A stretch of DNA of 59,033 nt from Pseudomonadales bacterium (GTDB lineage: Bacteria > Pseudomonadota > Gammaproteobacteria > Pseudomonadales > Natronospirillaceae). The notes below the pieces were generated by a model. That model was not told the origin of the DNA, did not search any database, and saw only the letters and a program-made list of their open reading frames with translations. Of the stretch, positions 37,884 to 49,426 are shown piece by piece; the stretch's first letter is position 1; each line of letters opens with the position of its first letter. Where the stretch lies: assembly GCA_022968985.1 (NCBI GenBank), contig JALJPK010000009.1:7139-66171 (forward strand), read 5' to 3'. Position numbers and translations under genes: made by a program.

Positions 37884-37919
37884 GGCAGATGTATGTGTAT
37901 CATACCCTGCCCATTTTTG
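37884..37919 (+). terminator. Probable terminator after damX
   Basis: GGCAGATGTATG pairs with CATACCCTGCC across a short loop and is followed by ATTTTTG. It lies 37 bp after the damX stop and separates the pil-aro-damX unit from gltBD. Confidence 0.55.
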
Positions 37920-38054
37920 CTTAGTCTTAGCAAATATTAAAGGGGATAGGCGCGTCTATTTATTATGTATATTGATTAAGTCGCCAAGAGATTATAGGTA
38001 TGTTCACTTTGGATGTATCTGATGTATTTGATTTTGAAATAAGAGTCCGATCCG

Positions 38055-41000
38055 ATGAGTAAAGGTTTATATAACCCAAGCGAATTTAAAGATAACTGTG
38101 GTTTTGGTTTGATTGCCCATATGCAAGGCGAGCAAAGTCACCGTTTGTTAAAAACAGCGATTGAATCACTAACTTGCATGACCCACCGTGGCGGTATTGC
38201 TGCCGACGGTAAAACGGGTGATGGTTGTGGTTTATTACTGCAAAAGCCTAATGCATTTTTACGTGCAGAAGCTATATCTTTATTTTCACATGAATTAAAT
38301 GAACGTTATGCCGTTGGCATGATCTTTCTAAATGCAGACGATATAAAAGCAAATACTGGACGTGAGGCACTTGATAGCGCTCTTACTAAAGTAGGGCTAA
38401 ACGTAGTAGGTTGGCGTGAAGTGCCAATCGATACTTCAGTTTGTGGTCCGATGGCGTTAGATTGTCTACCTAAATTCGAACAAGTGTTTGTTGAAGGTGA
38501 TGGTTTAACCCCTGTCAAATTTGCAATTGAATTATTCCGAGCTCGTCGTTTTGCTGAACAAGCAATGATCGATGATTCAGATTTCTACATTTCGAGTTTA
38601 GCAGAAGAAACAATTTCATATAAAGGCTTAGTTATGCCTGTTGATTTGCCAGGTTTCTATAAAGACCTGAGTAATGAAAAATTAGAAACGGCTATTTGTG
38701 TGTTTCATCAACGTTTCTCAACGAACACCGCCCCTAAATGGCCATTAGCTCAGCCTTTTAGAATGCTTGCGCATAATGGCGAAATTAACACTGTTGAAGG
38801 CAACCGTAACTGGGCGCGTTCACGTGACAAAAAACTTGTTAGTAAGTTAATTCCAAATGTTGAAGAATTATTGCCAATTGTTAATACAACGGGTTCTGAT
38901 TCATCAAGTATGGATAACTTATTAGAAATGCTAGTACTTGGTGGAATGAATATCTTCCAAGCTTGTCGTACGATGATTCCACCGGCATGGCAAAATGTTG
39001 AAACAATGGACCCTGATTTAAAAGCGTTCCATGAATTCAACTCTATGCATATGGAGCCTTGGGATGGCCCGGCAGGTGTAGTGATGACTGACGGTCGTTA
39101 TGCGGTTTGTTTATTAGATCGAAATGGATTGCGTCCATCTCGTTGGGTAATCACTAAAGATGGTTTTATTACTTTAGCGTCTGAAATCGGAACTTATGAT
39201 TATAAACCTGAAGATGTTGTTGCTAAAGGTCGTGTAGGGCCTGGTCGTATTGTAGCAATCGATACTAAAACTGGTGAGTTCTTACAGACCGAAGAGATCG
39301 ATAATAAATTAAAATCAACACATCCTTACAAAAAATGGCTTAAAGAAAATGCCGTTCGCGTAACAGCAAAACTTCATGAAAACGAAAATGAAGTAAAAGT
39401 GGTTGATAAAGAAAGATTAAAATCTCAAATGAAGTTACATCAAGTGACATTTGAGGAGCGTGATCAAGTACTTCGTCCATTGGCTGAAACCGGTCAAGAA
39501 GCAATTGGCTCAATGGGTGATGATACACCTATGGCTGTATTATCAGATCGAGTACGTAATGTTGCGGATTATTTCCGTCAGCAATTTGCTCAGGTAACCA
39601 ATCCACCTATCGATCCACTTCGTGAAGCGGTTGTTATGTCATTAGAGACGATCTTAGGTGGTGAAGGTAATTTATTCTACCCACAAGCGCATCATGCAAA
39701 ACGCATAATCTTAGGTTCACCTGTTTTATCGCCATTGAAATTCAAGCATATCTTGTCACAAACGGATCCTTTATTTGCTAATGGCAAAGTTGAATTGTCC
39801 TATGAACATGGTCAAGATTTAAAATCTGCCATCAATAACATATGTGATCAAGTAGAAACGTTAATTGCTGAAGGTAAGGTGATCATTATTTTATCTGATC
39901 GTAATGTTGGTTCAGATCAATTAATGATTCCTGTACTAATGGCGTCTGGTGCTGTACATCATCGTTTATTAGACAAAGGTTTACGTGCTGATTGTTCAAT
40001 TATTTTAGAATCCGGTTCAATACGTGACCCACATCAATATGCCGTTGCATTTGGTTTTGGTGCCACTGCTGTATACCCTTATTTAAGTTATAAAGTAATT
40101 GATGATCTATTAGATACCAAAGAAATTTTGGGCGAACGATTCGAGTTACATAAAAATTATCGTAAAGGCATAAACAAAGGCCTTTATAAGATTATGTCTA
40201 AAATGGGTATTTCTACCATTGCTTCCTACCGTGGCGCGCAATTATTTGAAGCGATTGGATTGGGTGAAGAAATATCACAAATGTGCTTTAAAGGTGTGGT
40301 TTCACGTATTAAAGGCGCAACGTTTGAGCATTTTAATCAAGATCAAATCTTGTTGGCAAAATTTGCAAAACAAGCAAGAAAACCAATATTACAAGGCGGT
40401 AACTTAAAATACGTTCATGATGGTGAATATCATGCGTTTAATCCTGATGTAATTCAAGCGATTCAAGACGCTGTACAAACAGGTGAACAAAAGCATTATG
40501 ATCGTTATAAAAATTTAGTAAATACTCGTCCCACTGCAACCATACGTGACTTGTTAACGATTAAATCTGATCGTAAATCAATCAGTATTGATGAGGTTGA
40601 GCCGTTAGAATCACTATTTACTCGATTCGATTCAGCTGCAATGAGCTTAGGTGCGTTGTCGCCAGAAGCTCACGAAGCGTTAGCGCAAGCTATGAATGAA
40701 TTAGGCGGACGCTCTAACTCAGGTGAAGGCGGAGAAGATAAAAGGCGCTACGGTACAATCAAGCGCTCTAAAATCAAACAAGTCGCATCAGGTCGTTTTG
40801 GTGTAACACCAGAATACTTACGTAGTGCAGAAGTGATTCAGATTAAAGTGGCTCAAGGCGCTAAACCTGGCGAAGGTGGACAATTACCCGGTGGTAAAGT
40901 TAACCAATTAATCGCTTCGTTACGTTTTTCAGTTCCAGGGGTGACATTAATTTCACCTCCACCACATCATGATATTTATTCAATTGAAGATTTAGCTCAA

Positions 41001-42503
41001 TTGATTTATGACTTAAAACAAGTTAATCCCGCTGCTTTAATTTCTGTTAAATTAGTATCAGAGCCTGGTGTCGGAACGATTGCTGCCGGTGTGACAAAAG
41101 CTTATGCAGATTTAATTACGATTTCTGGTTATGACGGCGGTACCGCTGCTTCACCATTAACGTCAATTCGACATGCCGGTTCTCCATGGGAATTAGGTTT
41201 GAGTGAAGTGCAACAAACACTTCGTGGTAACGATTTACGTGGCAGAGTAAAAGTTCAAGCCGATGGTGGTCTTAAAACAGGTTTAGATGTATTAAAAGCT
41301 GCTTTGTTAGGCGCTGAAAGTTATGGGTTTGGTACAACACCAATGGTTGCCTTAGGTTGTAAATACTTACGTATTTGTCATTTAAATAACTGTGCAACAG
41401 GTGTTGCCACTCAAAACGAATACCTTCGTGAACAGCATTACATTGGCACAGTTCAAATGGTTAAGCATTTCTTCACTTTTGTAGCGCAAGAAGTACGTGA
41501 ACTATTAGCGCAAATGGGTTATCGCTCATTACAAGAAGTAATAGGTCATACTGAGTTGTTAGAACAAAATGCTGGTAAAACAGAAAAACAAACTCATATC
41601 GATTTAAGTGATCTATTATTTAGTGATCAAATTCCAGCTGATAAACCACATACATCCCAAGTGGAACGAAACCCACCATTTGATAAAGGCGAAAAAGCCG
41701 AAGCGATGATCAAAGAGATTCTACCAGCTATTAAAGCAAAATCTGGTGGCACATTTGAATACCATATTGGTAACTGTGATCGTTCAATTGGCGCACGTAT
41801 ATCTGGTGAAATTGCTGCAGAGCACGGCGATTTAGGCATGGTAAACGCACCAATTACATTGAACTTAAAAGGTATTGGTGGTCAATCATTCGGAGTATTT
41901 AACGCCGGTGGTTTGATACTAAGTCTTGAAGGTGATGCGAATGATTATGTAGGTAAAGGCATGGCTGGTGGTGAAATTTCAATTTTCCCACCACAAGGTT
42001 CTGACTTTAAAACACAAGAAACCTCTATTATTGGTAATACCTGTTTGTATGGTGCTACTGGTGGTGAAATCTACGCAGCAGGTTGTGCGGGTGAGCGATT
42101 CGCGGTACGTAACTCTGGTTGTGTGGCTGTTATTGAAGGCGCTGGTGATCACTGTTGTGAATACATGACGGGTGGTCAAGTTACTGTTCTAGGTCAAACA
42201 GGCACTAACTTTGGTGCAGGTATGACAGGTGGTTTCGCTTATGTTTTAGATTTAGAAAATGATTTCTTTGATCGTATTAATAATGAATTAATCGATATTC
42301 ATAGAATCAATAATGAAAATACAGAAGGCCATAGAGAGCATTTACGTGAGCAGATTGAAAAATTTGTAGTCAAAACAAGCAGTAAATGGGGTCAAGAAAT
42401 TCTAAATAATTTCGATGATTATCAAGCTAAATTTTGGTTAGTTAAGCCAAAAGCGGCAAGCTTGAGCAAATTATTAGACCACACTCGCGCTCAAACTGAG
42501 TAA
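38055..42503 (+). CDS. gltB: Glutamate synthase (NADPH) large subunit
   Basis: 1482 residues. A 14-residue propeptide precedes the class II amidotransferase nucleophile Cys15 ([11 protein letters not shown]). The central and FMN/3Fe-4S synthase domain is next ([20 protein letters not shown]; cysteine cluster [20 protein letters not shown]). The C-terminal GXGXG beta-helix follows ([20 protein letters not shown]). It transfers the glutamine amide to 2-oxoglutarate to make two glutamates. It is 59 bp upstream of gltD, and the gltBD pair after damX is a conserved linkage. Confidence 0.97.
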   Translation: MSKGLYNPSEFKDNCGFGLIAHMQGEQSHRLLKTAIESLTCMTHRGGIAADGKTGDGCGLLLQKPNAFLRAEAISLFSHELNERYAVGMIFLNADDIKANTGREALDSALTKVGLNVVGWREVPIDTSVCGPMALDCLPKFEQVFVEGDGLTPVKFAIELFRARRFAEQAMIDDSDFYISSLAEETISYKGLVMPVDLPGFYKDLSNEKLETAICVFHQRFSTNTAPKWPLAQPFRMLAHNGEINTVEGNRNWARSRDKKLVSKLIPNVEELLPIVNTTGSDSSSMDNLLEMLVLGGMNIFQACRTMIPPAWQNVETMDPDLKAFHEFNSMHMEPWDGPAGVVMTDGRYAVCLLDRNGLRPSRWVITKDGFITLASEIGTYDYKPEDVVAKGRVGPGRIVAIDTKTGEFLQTEEIDNKLKSTHPYKKWLKENAVRVTAKLHENENEVKVVDKERLKSQMKLHQVTFEERDQVLRPLAETGQEAIGSMGDDTPMAVLSDRVRNVADYFRQQFAQVTNPPIDPLREAVVMSLETILGGEGNLFYPQAHHAKRIILGSPVLSPLKFKHILSQTDPLFANGKVELSYEHGQDLKSAINNICDQVETLIAEGKVIIILSDRNVGSDQLMIPVLMASGAVHHRLLDKGLRADCSIILESGSIRDPHQYAVAFGFGATAVYPYLSYKVIDDLLDTKEILGERFELHKNYRKGINKGLYKIMSKMGISTIASYRGAQLFEAIGLGEEISQMCFKGVVSRIKGATFEHFNQDQILLAKFAKQARKPILQGGNLKYVHDGEYHAFNPDVIQAIQDAVQTGEQKHYDRYKNLVNTRPTATIRDLLTIKSDRKSISIDEVEPLESLFTRFDSAAMSLGALSPEAHEALAQAMNELGGRSNSGEGGEDKRRYGTIKRSKIKQVASGRFGVTPEYLRSAEVIQIKVAQGAKPGEGGQLPGGKVNQLIASLRFSVPGVTLISPPPHHDIYSIEDLAQLIYDLKQVNPAALISVKLVSEPGVGTIAAGVTKAYADLITISGYDGGTAASPLTSIRHAGSPWELGLSEVQQTLRGNDLRGRVKVQADGGLKTGLDVLKAALLGAESYGFGTTPMVALGCKYLRICHLNNCATGVATQNEYLREQHYIGTVQMVKHFFTFVAQEVRELLAQMGYRSLQEVIGHTELLEQNAGKTEKQTHIDLSDLLFSDQIPADKPHTSQVERNPPFDKGEKAEAMIKEILPAIKAKSGGTFEYHIGNCDRSIGARISGEIAAEHGDLGMVNAPITLNLKGIGGQSFGVFNAGGLILSLEGDANDYVGKGMAGGEISIFPPQGSDFKTQETSIIGNTCLYGATGGEIYAAGCAGERFAVRNSGCVAVIEGAGDHCCEYMTGGQVTVLGQTGTNFGAGMTGGFAYVLDLENDFFDRINNELIDIHRINNENTEGHREHLREQIEKFVVKTSSKWGQEILNNFDDYQAKFWLVKPKAASLSKLLDHTRAQTE

Positions 42504-42556
42504 AAGTGTAATATTGGTTAATCAAAACGGATACTCATTTGAGTTGAAGTAGGTAA

Positions 42557-43984
<1,428 letters not shown>

Positions 43985-44002
43985 GCTAAATATCTAAAAC
44001 AC

Positions 44003-44031
44003 AAAATGCGCTCATTGAGCGCATTTTTTTT
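44003..44031 (+). terminator. Intrinsic terminator after gltD
   Basis: AAAATGCGCTC, loop ATT, GAGCGCATTTTTTTT: a strong stem with a T-run, 18 bp after the gltD stop. Confidence 0.93.
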
Positions 44032-44050
44032 GTCTTTAATAAAATAATAC

Positions 44051-44079
44051 TTGTAAATACTAATGAGAATCATTATTAT
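44051..44079 (+). promoter_or_regulatory. Orphan promoter overlapped by a Fur box
   Basis: TTGTAA (44051-44056) and TATTAT (44074-44079) are exactly 17 bp apart. The spacer and -10 hold TAATGAGAATCATTATT, which by my alignment matches the 19-bp Fur consensus at 15 positions (44059-44077). No ORF follows on the plus strand before lolD ends at 44187. Downstream is a strong hairpin at 44140-44171. Together these suggest an iron-regulated small RNA. Confidence 0.5.
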
Positions 44080-44084
44080 TTGAG

Positions 44085-44185
44085 TTGTTAGGCATTGGGT
44101 TGGGTTTATTTTTGGTCGAATAAATAATCTGTCTAACGGCCTCGATCTTGTTTGGGTCCAAGATCGAGGCACTCCACTTTTAAAA
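44085..44185 (+). ncRNA. Candidate Fur-regulated small RNA (unnamed)
   Basis: Predicted transcript from the orphan promoter at 44051-44079. It starts near GTTAGGCATTGGG. It holds GTTAG/CTAAC complementary segments (about 44087 and 44132) and then a perfect 12-bp stem GCCTCGATCTTG / CAAGATCGAGGC (44140-44171). The stem is followed by ACTCCACTTTT, only a weak U-tract, so the 3' end is uncertain. No similarity to RyhB or PrrF is evident by eye. This is an inference from promoter, operator and hairpin order. Confidence 0.35.
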
Positions 44186-44186
44186 T

Positions 44187-44876
44187 CTAAAACGCATCTT
44201 TTACTTCTATTAATTTTCCACTTTTTAATAAATAACGTTTAGGCAATGCATTAGCTAGTTCACGATTGTGGGTCACAATTATGAATGTTGCTTGATGTTC
44301 TTTGTTTAACTTAAGAATTAAATCATGCACTTGTTGAGTATTCTCATCGTCTAAATTCCCTGTTGGCTCGTCCATTAAAATTACATCAGGTTGGTTCACA
44401 AGTGAACGTGCTATGGCAACACGTTGGCGCTCTCCACCTGATAATTCTGAAGGGTTATGTTTTAAACGATGAGATAAACCGACTTGTTCAAGTAATTGTT
44501 CTGCGTAATCGATTTGTTGTTTATTAGGTTTTCCTGAAATTGATATAGGCATAAGTACATTTTCAAGAGCATTGAACTCACTTAATAAGTGATGACCTTG
44601 AAATACAAAACCCATGTGTTTATTTCTAAGATCGCTTATTTTATTCTCATTTATAGCATTATACGATTGTTCAACTAACAACACTTCACCTTTGGTAGGT
44701 GTGTCCAGTCCAGCAAGCATATTTAATAAAGTCGATTTACCTGAGCCAGAAGAACCCATAATAGCAATGATTTCACCAGCATAAAAAGAAGCGCTAATGT
44801 CATTTAATACAACTTGGGTTTCAGTGCCTATTTGGTAGGACTTGGTAAGATTAACGCATTGTAAATTACACTTCAT
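44187..44876 (-). CDS. lolD: Lipoprotein-releasing ABC transporter ATPase LolD
   Basis: 229 residues from ATG 44876, which overlaps the lolC stop; an ATG at 44903 is in frame but lies deeper inside lolC. Walker A is GSSGSGKST, the signature is LSGGERQRVAIARS, Walker B is VILMDEPTGNLD, and the H-loop is VTHN. It powers release of lipoproteins from the inner membrane to LolA. The operon is lolC-lolD with one membrane-subunit gene visible. Confidence 0.94.
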   Translation of the reverse strand: MKCNLQCVNLTKSYQIGTETQVVLNDISASFYAGEIIAIMGSSGSGKSTLLNMLAGLDTPTKGEVLLVEQSYNAINENKISDLRNKHMGFVFQGHHLLSEFNALENVLMPISISGKPNKQQIDYAEQLLEQVGLSHRLKHNPSELSGGERQRVAIARSLVNQPDVILMDEPTGNLDDENTQQVHDLILKLNKEHQATFIIVTHNRELANALPKRYLLKSGKLIEVKDAF

Positions 44877-46116
44877 AACGTAATGCCTGAGCTGGTGGAA
44901 CATAAGAGGCTTTTAAAGCGGGTAATATTGTCACTAAAAAACTAAGCAGTAACGAGAAACAAGCCACTAAGAATATATCAAAAGTGTGAGGGTCTGATGG
45001 AAATGACGAGGTATGATAAACATTAGGATCAAGTACATAAATGCCAAATTTAACTTCTAAAAAGGTGGCGAAAGTTGGAATCATATATGCGATAAAAGTG
45101 CCTAGAACCACACCGATACAAGTGCCTATTACACCAATAAAAGTACCTTGAACTAAAAATATTTTCATGATTTGAATGGGTTTCGCCCCCATAGTTCTTA
45201 AAATAGCGATCACACCTTGTTTTTCATTTACAACCATCATCAAACTAGTAAGAATATTAAACGATGCAACAAGGATGACAATCGCTAATAATAAAGCAAC
45301 CATCCTTCTTTCCATTTTTATGGCGGCAAATAGGTTGCCGTGTTGCCTAGTCCAGTCAAGGGTTGTGAAATACCGATCAACAGAATCCGCTACTTCCTGA
45401 GCATATTGTTTAGCTAAAAATAAATCATCTGTTTTGATTTGAATGCTCATTGCGCTATTTTTAGGGATTCGTAAAATACTGGCGGCGTCTTTTATGTTGA
45501 TTAATGCTACTGAGTTATCTACTTCGGAACGCACTTTAAATATACCAACTAGAGTGAAACGTTTATCTTGTGTATTTAGGCCGCTAAAATTGATGCTGGT
45601 TTGTTCTGGCACTATAAATTTAACTTTATCTCCAACATTTAAACCTAAACTTGAGGCCATATGCACACCCATTATGATGCCCCAGCGATCATTATCCAAT
45701 TTTGCTAATAACTCTGGCGCTAAAGTGCTTTTATCAAAACCCGTATTGGCATATAAATCTTTTGGCTCAATACCTTGTACAACAGCGCCTCTATTAGAAT
45801 AGCTTGAAACTAATAGACCTTGCACTTCTGTGAAACCACTCGCGGCTAAAACATGTGGATGTGCTTGTGCAATTTGTGCATATTCTTGCCAGTTTTCAAT
45901 TGGTTGTTGATCTTGTAATGTTGCATGGGGAATAAATGATAAAACTTTATCTTTTAATTCAGTTTGAAACCCGTTCATTACAGATAAAACAATAATTAAA
46001 GCGGCAACCCCTAATATCATTCCTAACATTGAAAATATGGTTAAAAACGAAAGAAAACCGTCTCTTCGTTTTGAACGAATAAAACGTAATCCAACATACC
46101 AGTGAAAATGATTCAT
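44866..46116 (-). CDS. lolC: Lipoprotein-releasing system transmembrane protein LolC/LolE
   Basis: 416 residues. Four membrane helices (about 22-50, 270-292, 315-345 and 378-400) flank a large periplasmic MacB-type domain. The N terminus HWYVGLRFIRSKRRDGFLSF and the following MLGMILGVAALIIVLSVMNG are the LolC/E signature, and QGTFIGVIGTCIGVVLG is the FtsX-like block. It overlaps lolD by 11 bp. Only one LolC/E gene is in this locus. That would fit a LolF-type homodimeric transporter if no second copy exists elsewhere. Confidence 0.92.
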   Translation of the reverse strand: MNHFHWYVGLRFIRSKRRDGFLSFLTIFSMLGMILGVAALIIVLSVMNGFQTELKDKVLSFIPHATLQDQQPIENWQEYAQIAQAHPHVLAASGFTEVQGLLVSSYSNRGAVVQGIEPKDLYANTGFDKSTLAPELLAKLDNDRWGIIMGVHMASSLGLNVGDKVKFIVPEQTSINFSGLNTQDKRFTLVGIFKVRSEVDNSVALINIKDAASILRIPKNSAMSIQIKTDDLFLAKQYAQEVADSVDRYFTTLDWTRQHGNLFAAIKMERRMVALLLAIVILVASFNILTSLMMVVNEKQGVIAILRTMGAKPIQIMKIFLVQGTFIGVIGTCIGVVLGTFIAYMIPTFATFLEVKFGIYVLDPNVYHTSSFPSDPHTFDIFLVACFSLLLSFLVTILPALKASYVPPAQALRYEV

Positions 46117-46219
46117 AAGTTTCCTGAAATTAGTAAAAGGTGAGTATTATCGCCTACACTTAGGGTAAGCACAAAGCTAAATAACGTATTGTTTTAAAGC
46201 TTTTAGAAAAGGGTTAAGT

Positions 46220-46747
46220 ATGGACAACGAAAGAAGAGAATATTTCCGTGTCACTACCAATGCTTTTGTAGCAGTGGCGTTAATTGATCAAGAGCATAAT
46301 TCAATACCGGAATATTTCCCAAAAATAAGCCAATTCACTTTACATCAACAATTAGAAGATATGAATAATGAATGTTATGAACAATTAAACCTTCTTAAAG
46401 ATAAAGTGGCCCATAAAATTTTAAACTTCCAGAATCAGAAAATTGATATAGTTTTAAAGTTAGTGCAACAAAAAGCGATAGAGGAAGCTAATTTAGTTAC
46501 TCAGTCTATAGAAATAGGGGAAGGAGGATTGTCGTTTGATTTGACTGGAGAGTATCCGTTGAATTCAAATTTAGCCGTTATGGTAATATTTACACCCACT
46601 TATAAAGTAGTGTACTCACAAGGGAAACTAATTGATAAAAGTGGGGATAATAGAAGTCATATTCAATTTGAGCAATTACCTGAGGTACAAAGGCAAAAAT
46701 TAGTTAAACATTTAATGCGTGAGCAAACTGTAAATAGGCCCAGTTAA
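46220..46747 (+). CDS. PilZ-domain protein
   Basis: 175 residues, cytoplasmic. It begins with the cyclic-di-GMP arginine motif ERREYFRV (RxxxR spacing). The second motif is degenerate (SIEIGEGGLSFDL instead of D/NxSxxG), then the PilZ barrel strands NLAVMVIFTPTYKVVYSQGK. A helical insert (about 38-90) separates the two motifs, which is longer than in a minimal PilZ domain. It converges with a second PilZ gene four bases away. Whether it still binds the nucleotide is uncertain. Confidence 0.78.
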   Translation: MDNERREYFRVTTNAFVAVALIDQEHNSIPEYFPKISQFTLHQQLEDMNNECYEQLNLLKDKVAHKILNFQNQKIDIVLKLVQQKAIEEANLVTQSIEIGEGGLSFDLTGEYPLNSNLAVMVIFTPTYKVVYSQGKLIDKSGDNRSHIQFEQLPEVQRQKLVKHLMREQTVNRPS

Positions 46748-46751
46748 ATTT

Positions 46752-47063
46752 TTATTGAATAATTTCATCTGGCGCTTCACCAAGTTTATAAGTATCAATT
46801 AATAATAAACCACAACCTAACTTGTCTTTACGGACAACTTCAGCAGTCATGATTGGAGGCGTGAAATTGAGTCCCTGAAATTGTACTCGTACTATACTAC
46901 CAATGTTTAATAGCAAACTTTGTGCTTCTTCTAAAATAATATATACCCCACCTTCAGAAAAATCGAAGGAGCGAGCGGTTATTGTGGGTTTATCATTCAT
47001 CAGTATCGATATAGGTGCATTTAAGTTAACTCGCTGAAATTGACGATGATTTGTTGGATTCAT
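46752..47063 (-). CDS. Minimal PilZ-domain protein
   Basis: 103 residues, essentially one PilZ domain. The arginine motif is in HRQFQRVNLN and the second motif is complete (FDFSEGGVYI, DxSxxG). Both cyclic-di-GMP contacts are therefore present. Strands and the closing KDKLGCGLLLIDTY fit the fold. It converges with the larger PilZ gene. Target unknown; a regulator of motility or type IV pili is possible but not shown. Confidence 0.85.
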   Translation of the reverse strand: MNPTNHRQFQRVNLNAPISILMNDKPTITARSFDFSEGGVYIILEEAQSLLLNIGSIVRVQFQGLNFTPPIMTAEVVRKDKLGCGLLLIDTYKLGEAPDEIIQ

Positions 47064-47168
47064 ATTGTTTACCTAGGGGATTATAAATTACTATTTAATT
47101 AAATCGTAAAATGACAACCTATTTATGTCTTCCTTAAGTATAATGAGTTTTTTTAAAAGGGTAGTAAA

Positions 47169-47927
47169 ATGTCAGAAGAAATTGTGTTTGGTATACATGC
47201 CGTCAAATCTTTGTGCGAAAGTGAGAATCCACGTGTAAGAGAAATTGTCGTTCAAGAGGAGCGTCGTGATCAGCGAGTTAAGGCTTTATGGGATTTAGCC
47301 AAAGAAAAACGTATTCGTATAAAGCGTGTAAACAAACAAAGTTTCTATCGAAGCATCGATAAACATAAATTAGGTGACGTAACTCACCAAGGTGTGATTG
47401 CATTTTGTACTCAAATTGAGCAATACCAAGAAAGTCAGCTTGACGATGTGTTAGAAAAAGCAGGCCCTGAACCATTAGTGCTAGTTTTAGACGGTGTAAC
47501 CGATCCGCATAATTTAGGTGCTTGTTTACGTAGTGCTGATGCCGCGGGTGTAGCTTGTGTGATTGTTCCTAAAGATCATTCAGCTCAACTAACGTCAACT
47601 GCTATGAAAGTTGCTTGTGGTGCTGCTGAAAATATTCCTTTATTTTTTGTAACGAACTTAACTCGTACTCTAAATAAGTTAAAGGAAAACGGCTATTGGA
47701 TTACAGGTACATCCGGCGAAGCGCAAACATTATTGTATGATGCCGATTTATCAGGTGCTCGTATTATTGTTATGGGTGCTGAAGGTGATGGTATGAGAAG
47801 GTTAACTAAAGAAACCTGTGATGAATTAGTTAAATTACCGATGCATGGCTCGGTGAGTTCTTTGAACGTTTCTGTAGCAACGGGAATTTGTTTATTTGAA
47901 GTAGTCAGAAGAAGATTAAAAAAATAA
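47169..47927 (+). CDS. rlmB: 23S rRNA 2'-O-ribose methyltransferase RlmB (G2251)
   Basis: 252 residues, SpoU/TrmH knot family. The N-terminal VFGIHAVKSLCES is the RlmB substrate-binding start. Motif 1 is NLGACLRSADAAGV, motif 2 is VMGAEGDGMRRLT, and motif 3 is HGSVSSLNVSVATGICLFEV. It methylates the ribose of G2251 in 23S rRNA. In many relatives rlmB follows rnr; here it stands alone. A perfect hairpin (47941-47962) lies beyond its stop. Confidence 0.94.
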   Translation: MSEEIVFGIHAVKSLCESENPRVREIVVQEERRDQRVKALWDLAKEKRIRIKRVNKQSFYRSIDKHKLGDVTHQGVIAFCTQIEQYQESQLDDVLEKAGPEPLVLVLDGVTDPHNLGACLRSADAAGVACVIVPKDHSAQLTSTAMKVACGAAENIPLFFVTNLTRTLNKLKENGYWITGTSGEAQTLLYDADLSGARIIVMGAEGDGMRRLTKETCDELVKLPMHGSVSSLNVSVATGICLFEVVRRRLKK

Positions 47928-47940
47928 TTATCAAATTTGG

Positions 47941-47962
47941 CCGTAACCAAAAAAGGTTACGG
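47941..47962. terminator. Hairpin between convergent rlmB and rseC
   Basis: CCGTAACC, loop of six A, GGTTACGG. A perfect 8-bp stem without a good T-run on either strand, placed between two convergent genes. It is probably a transcription end or RNA-stabilising hairpin, not a textbook terminator. Confidence 0.5.
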
Positions 47963-47984
47963 TAAATAATCAATATTAGGTTTG

Positions 47985-48437
47985 TTAAGTTGTTTCTATG
48001 ATTTTGCGTCTAAGTTTTGGCTCAAACAACTCATTATGCTGCAGTCGATTATTGATGCTTTTAATCAGTAAGAATCCAAACCCTAACCCTAAAATGGCAC
48101 TTAAGCTTGTCACAACATCATTAAACCCTAAACTTGAAACAATTAGCGCAAGGCTAAACATCGCAAATAAAGGAGTTAAATACATAATTAATGCTGCTTT
48201 TACTAAGCTGTTTTCAGGTAAAATTAATTCCACTTCTTCACCAATGCTCACATTTTCTTCAGAGAAAATAGTAATGTTATTTTTTTGTTCTTGATAATTA
48301 TCATCACTAACTTTAGATAATAGCGCTTGCCCACAACCACTTTTCGCCTTGCATGATTGGCAAGAAGAGCTACGAATAGTCTGTAAAGTAATTTGATTGT
48401 TATTGATTGATTGAACCCAGGCGTTTTCTACGATCAT
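47985..48437 (-). CDS. rseC: SoxR-reducing/sigma-E regulator RseC family protein
   Basis: 150 residues. The N-terminal cysteine cluster SSCQSCKAKSGCGQALL matches RseC/MucC. Two membrane helices at about 85-128 (LIMYLTPLFAMFSLALIV, LSAILGLGFGFLLI) follow. RseC is an inner-membrane protein of the rpoE operon. It is also related to RsxC-linked SoxR reduction. It is last in rpoE-rseA-rseB-rseC and begins 13 bp after the rseB stop. Confidence 0.9.
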   Translation of the reverse strand: MIVENAWVQSINNNQITLQTIRSSSCQSCKAKSGCGQALLSKVSDDNYQEQKNNITIFSEENVSIGEEVELILPENSLVKAALIMYLTPLFAMFSLALIVSSLGFNDVVTSLSAILGLGFGFLLIKSINNRLQHNELFEPKLRRKIIETT

Positions 48438-48450
48438 GCGATGTTATCTT

Positions 48451-49422
48451 CTACGGTGTAATAAATTCAACGGAGTGTGCAATTTTTTTCAAAGTTTGTA
48501 TAGGAACTTCGCCTAATATAGATATGAGTTTTTGATCTTTATTAGATATTAAAATATTAGTAGCCCCTATAGTCGTGCTGCTTTCTTTGTTTTTATTTTG
48601 TTGTTTGACAGGTGAGTCAGATACAAGAATTGAAAACGTATTAAGCCCATCACTATATGTGTAATTTAAATAATCTTCTTGTGACGATTTTATTTGACCA
48701 CTGCTTATTAGTGTAAAATTATCAGGTTTCCAAGTTACAGGTGAAATTGGAATATCTTGTGCGGTGAAGTTGTTATTTGATTGAGTTATTTTAGTGCGTT
48801 TAATAATTGAATGATTTTCTTTATTAGGATAATTATCAGGTAATTCAATATTTTCACCAATCTGTTTAATATCTAAATCTACAAATCGAAATTCTTTAAT
48901 GACAGTATTATATTCATCCATCACGGTCACTTTGAGAGGTAATGCTGAATGTTGATCGATCCATATTTTATATCTATTACGCCATTTATCAGAAATTAAC
49001 TGCACCACTACGGCTTGGTAACCACAAATACGTTCTTTAGGCATTAATTTAAAAGTATAACTTTTGGCAAGTTGAGAGCTTGATAGATTATTGAAAATTG
49101 AAAATGGAGAGGCTTTTATTATATGGTTTGATTTATATTTACTATTGTGTGGGATGTATTGAGTTATTGCCAATGGGGTAGAAATAACTTCAATACCATC
49201 TTCATCTAGCTGAACAATACGATCGATTGTATTATTGTTTTTATTGGTATGTTGTAAATAATAGGAAAATAATTCGTTAGCGTCACGAATAATATAGGTG
49301 CCTTGATAATCCCTTTGTGTAATTGCTTGGGACATGCGGTCAAACCACATTGTCCCCATGTTGGCTTGGGAGTACGCGCAAACTAATAAATTAAGTATAA
49401 AACCAATAATGAGTTTACGCAT
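48451..49422 (-). CDS. rseB: Sigma-E factor regulatory protein RseB/MucB
   Basis: 323 residues from ATG 49422, four bases after the rseA stop and directly before the signal peptide MRKLIIGFILNLLVCAYSQA. An earlier in-frame start at 49479 lies inside rseA. The periplasmic LolA-like domain (AITQRDYQGTYIIRDANELF) and the C-terminal domain ending ISILGEVPIQTLKKIAHSVE are present. RseB binds RseA and mislocalised lipoproteins or LPS and controls cleavage of the anti-sigma factor. Confidence 0.91.
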   Translation of the reverse strand: MRKLIIGFILNLLVCAYSQANMGTMWFDRMSQAITQRDYQGTYIIRDANELFSYYLQHTNKNNNTIDRIVQLDEDGIEVISTPLAITQYIPHNSKYKSNHIIKASPFSIFNNLSSSQLAKSYTFKLMPKERICGYQAVVVQLISDKWRNRYKIWIDQHSALPLKVTVMDEYNTVIKEFRFVDLDIKQIGENIELPDNYPNKENHSIIKRTKITQSNNNFTAQDIPISPVTWKPDNFTLISSGQIKSSQEDYLNYTYSDGLNTFSILVSDSPVKQQNKNKESSTTIGATNILISNKDQKLISILGEVPIQTLKKIAHSVEFITP

Positions 49423-49426
49423 AATA

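Noticed and set aside
41979-42179. Paired overlapping ORFs on both strands within gltB
   Set aside because: gltB is intact and in frame here; the others are shadows of its Gly-rich beta-helix codons.
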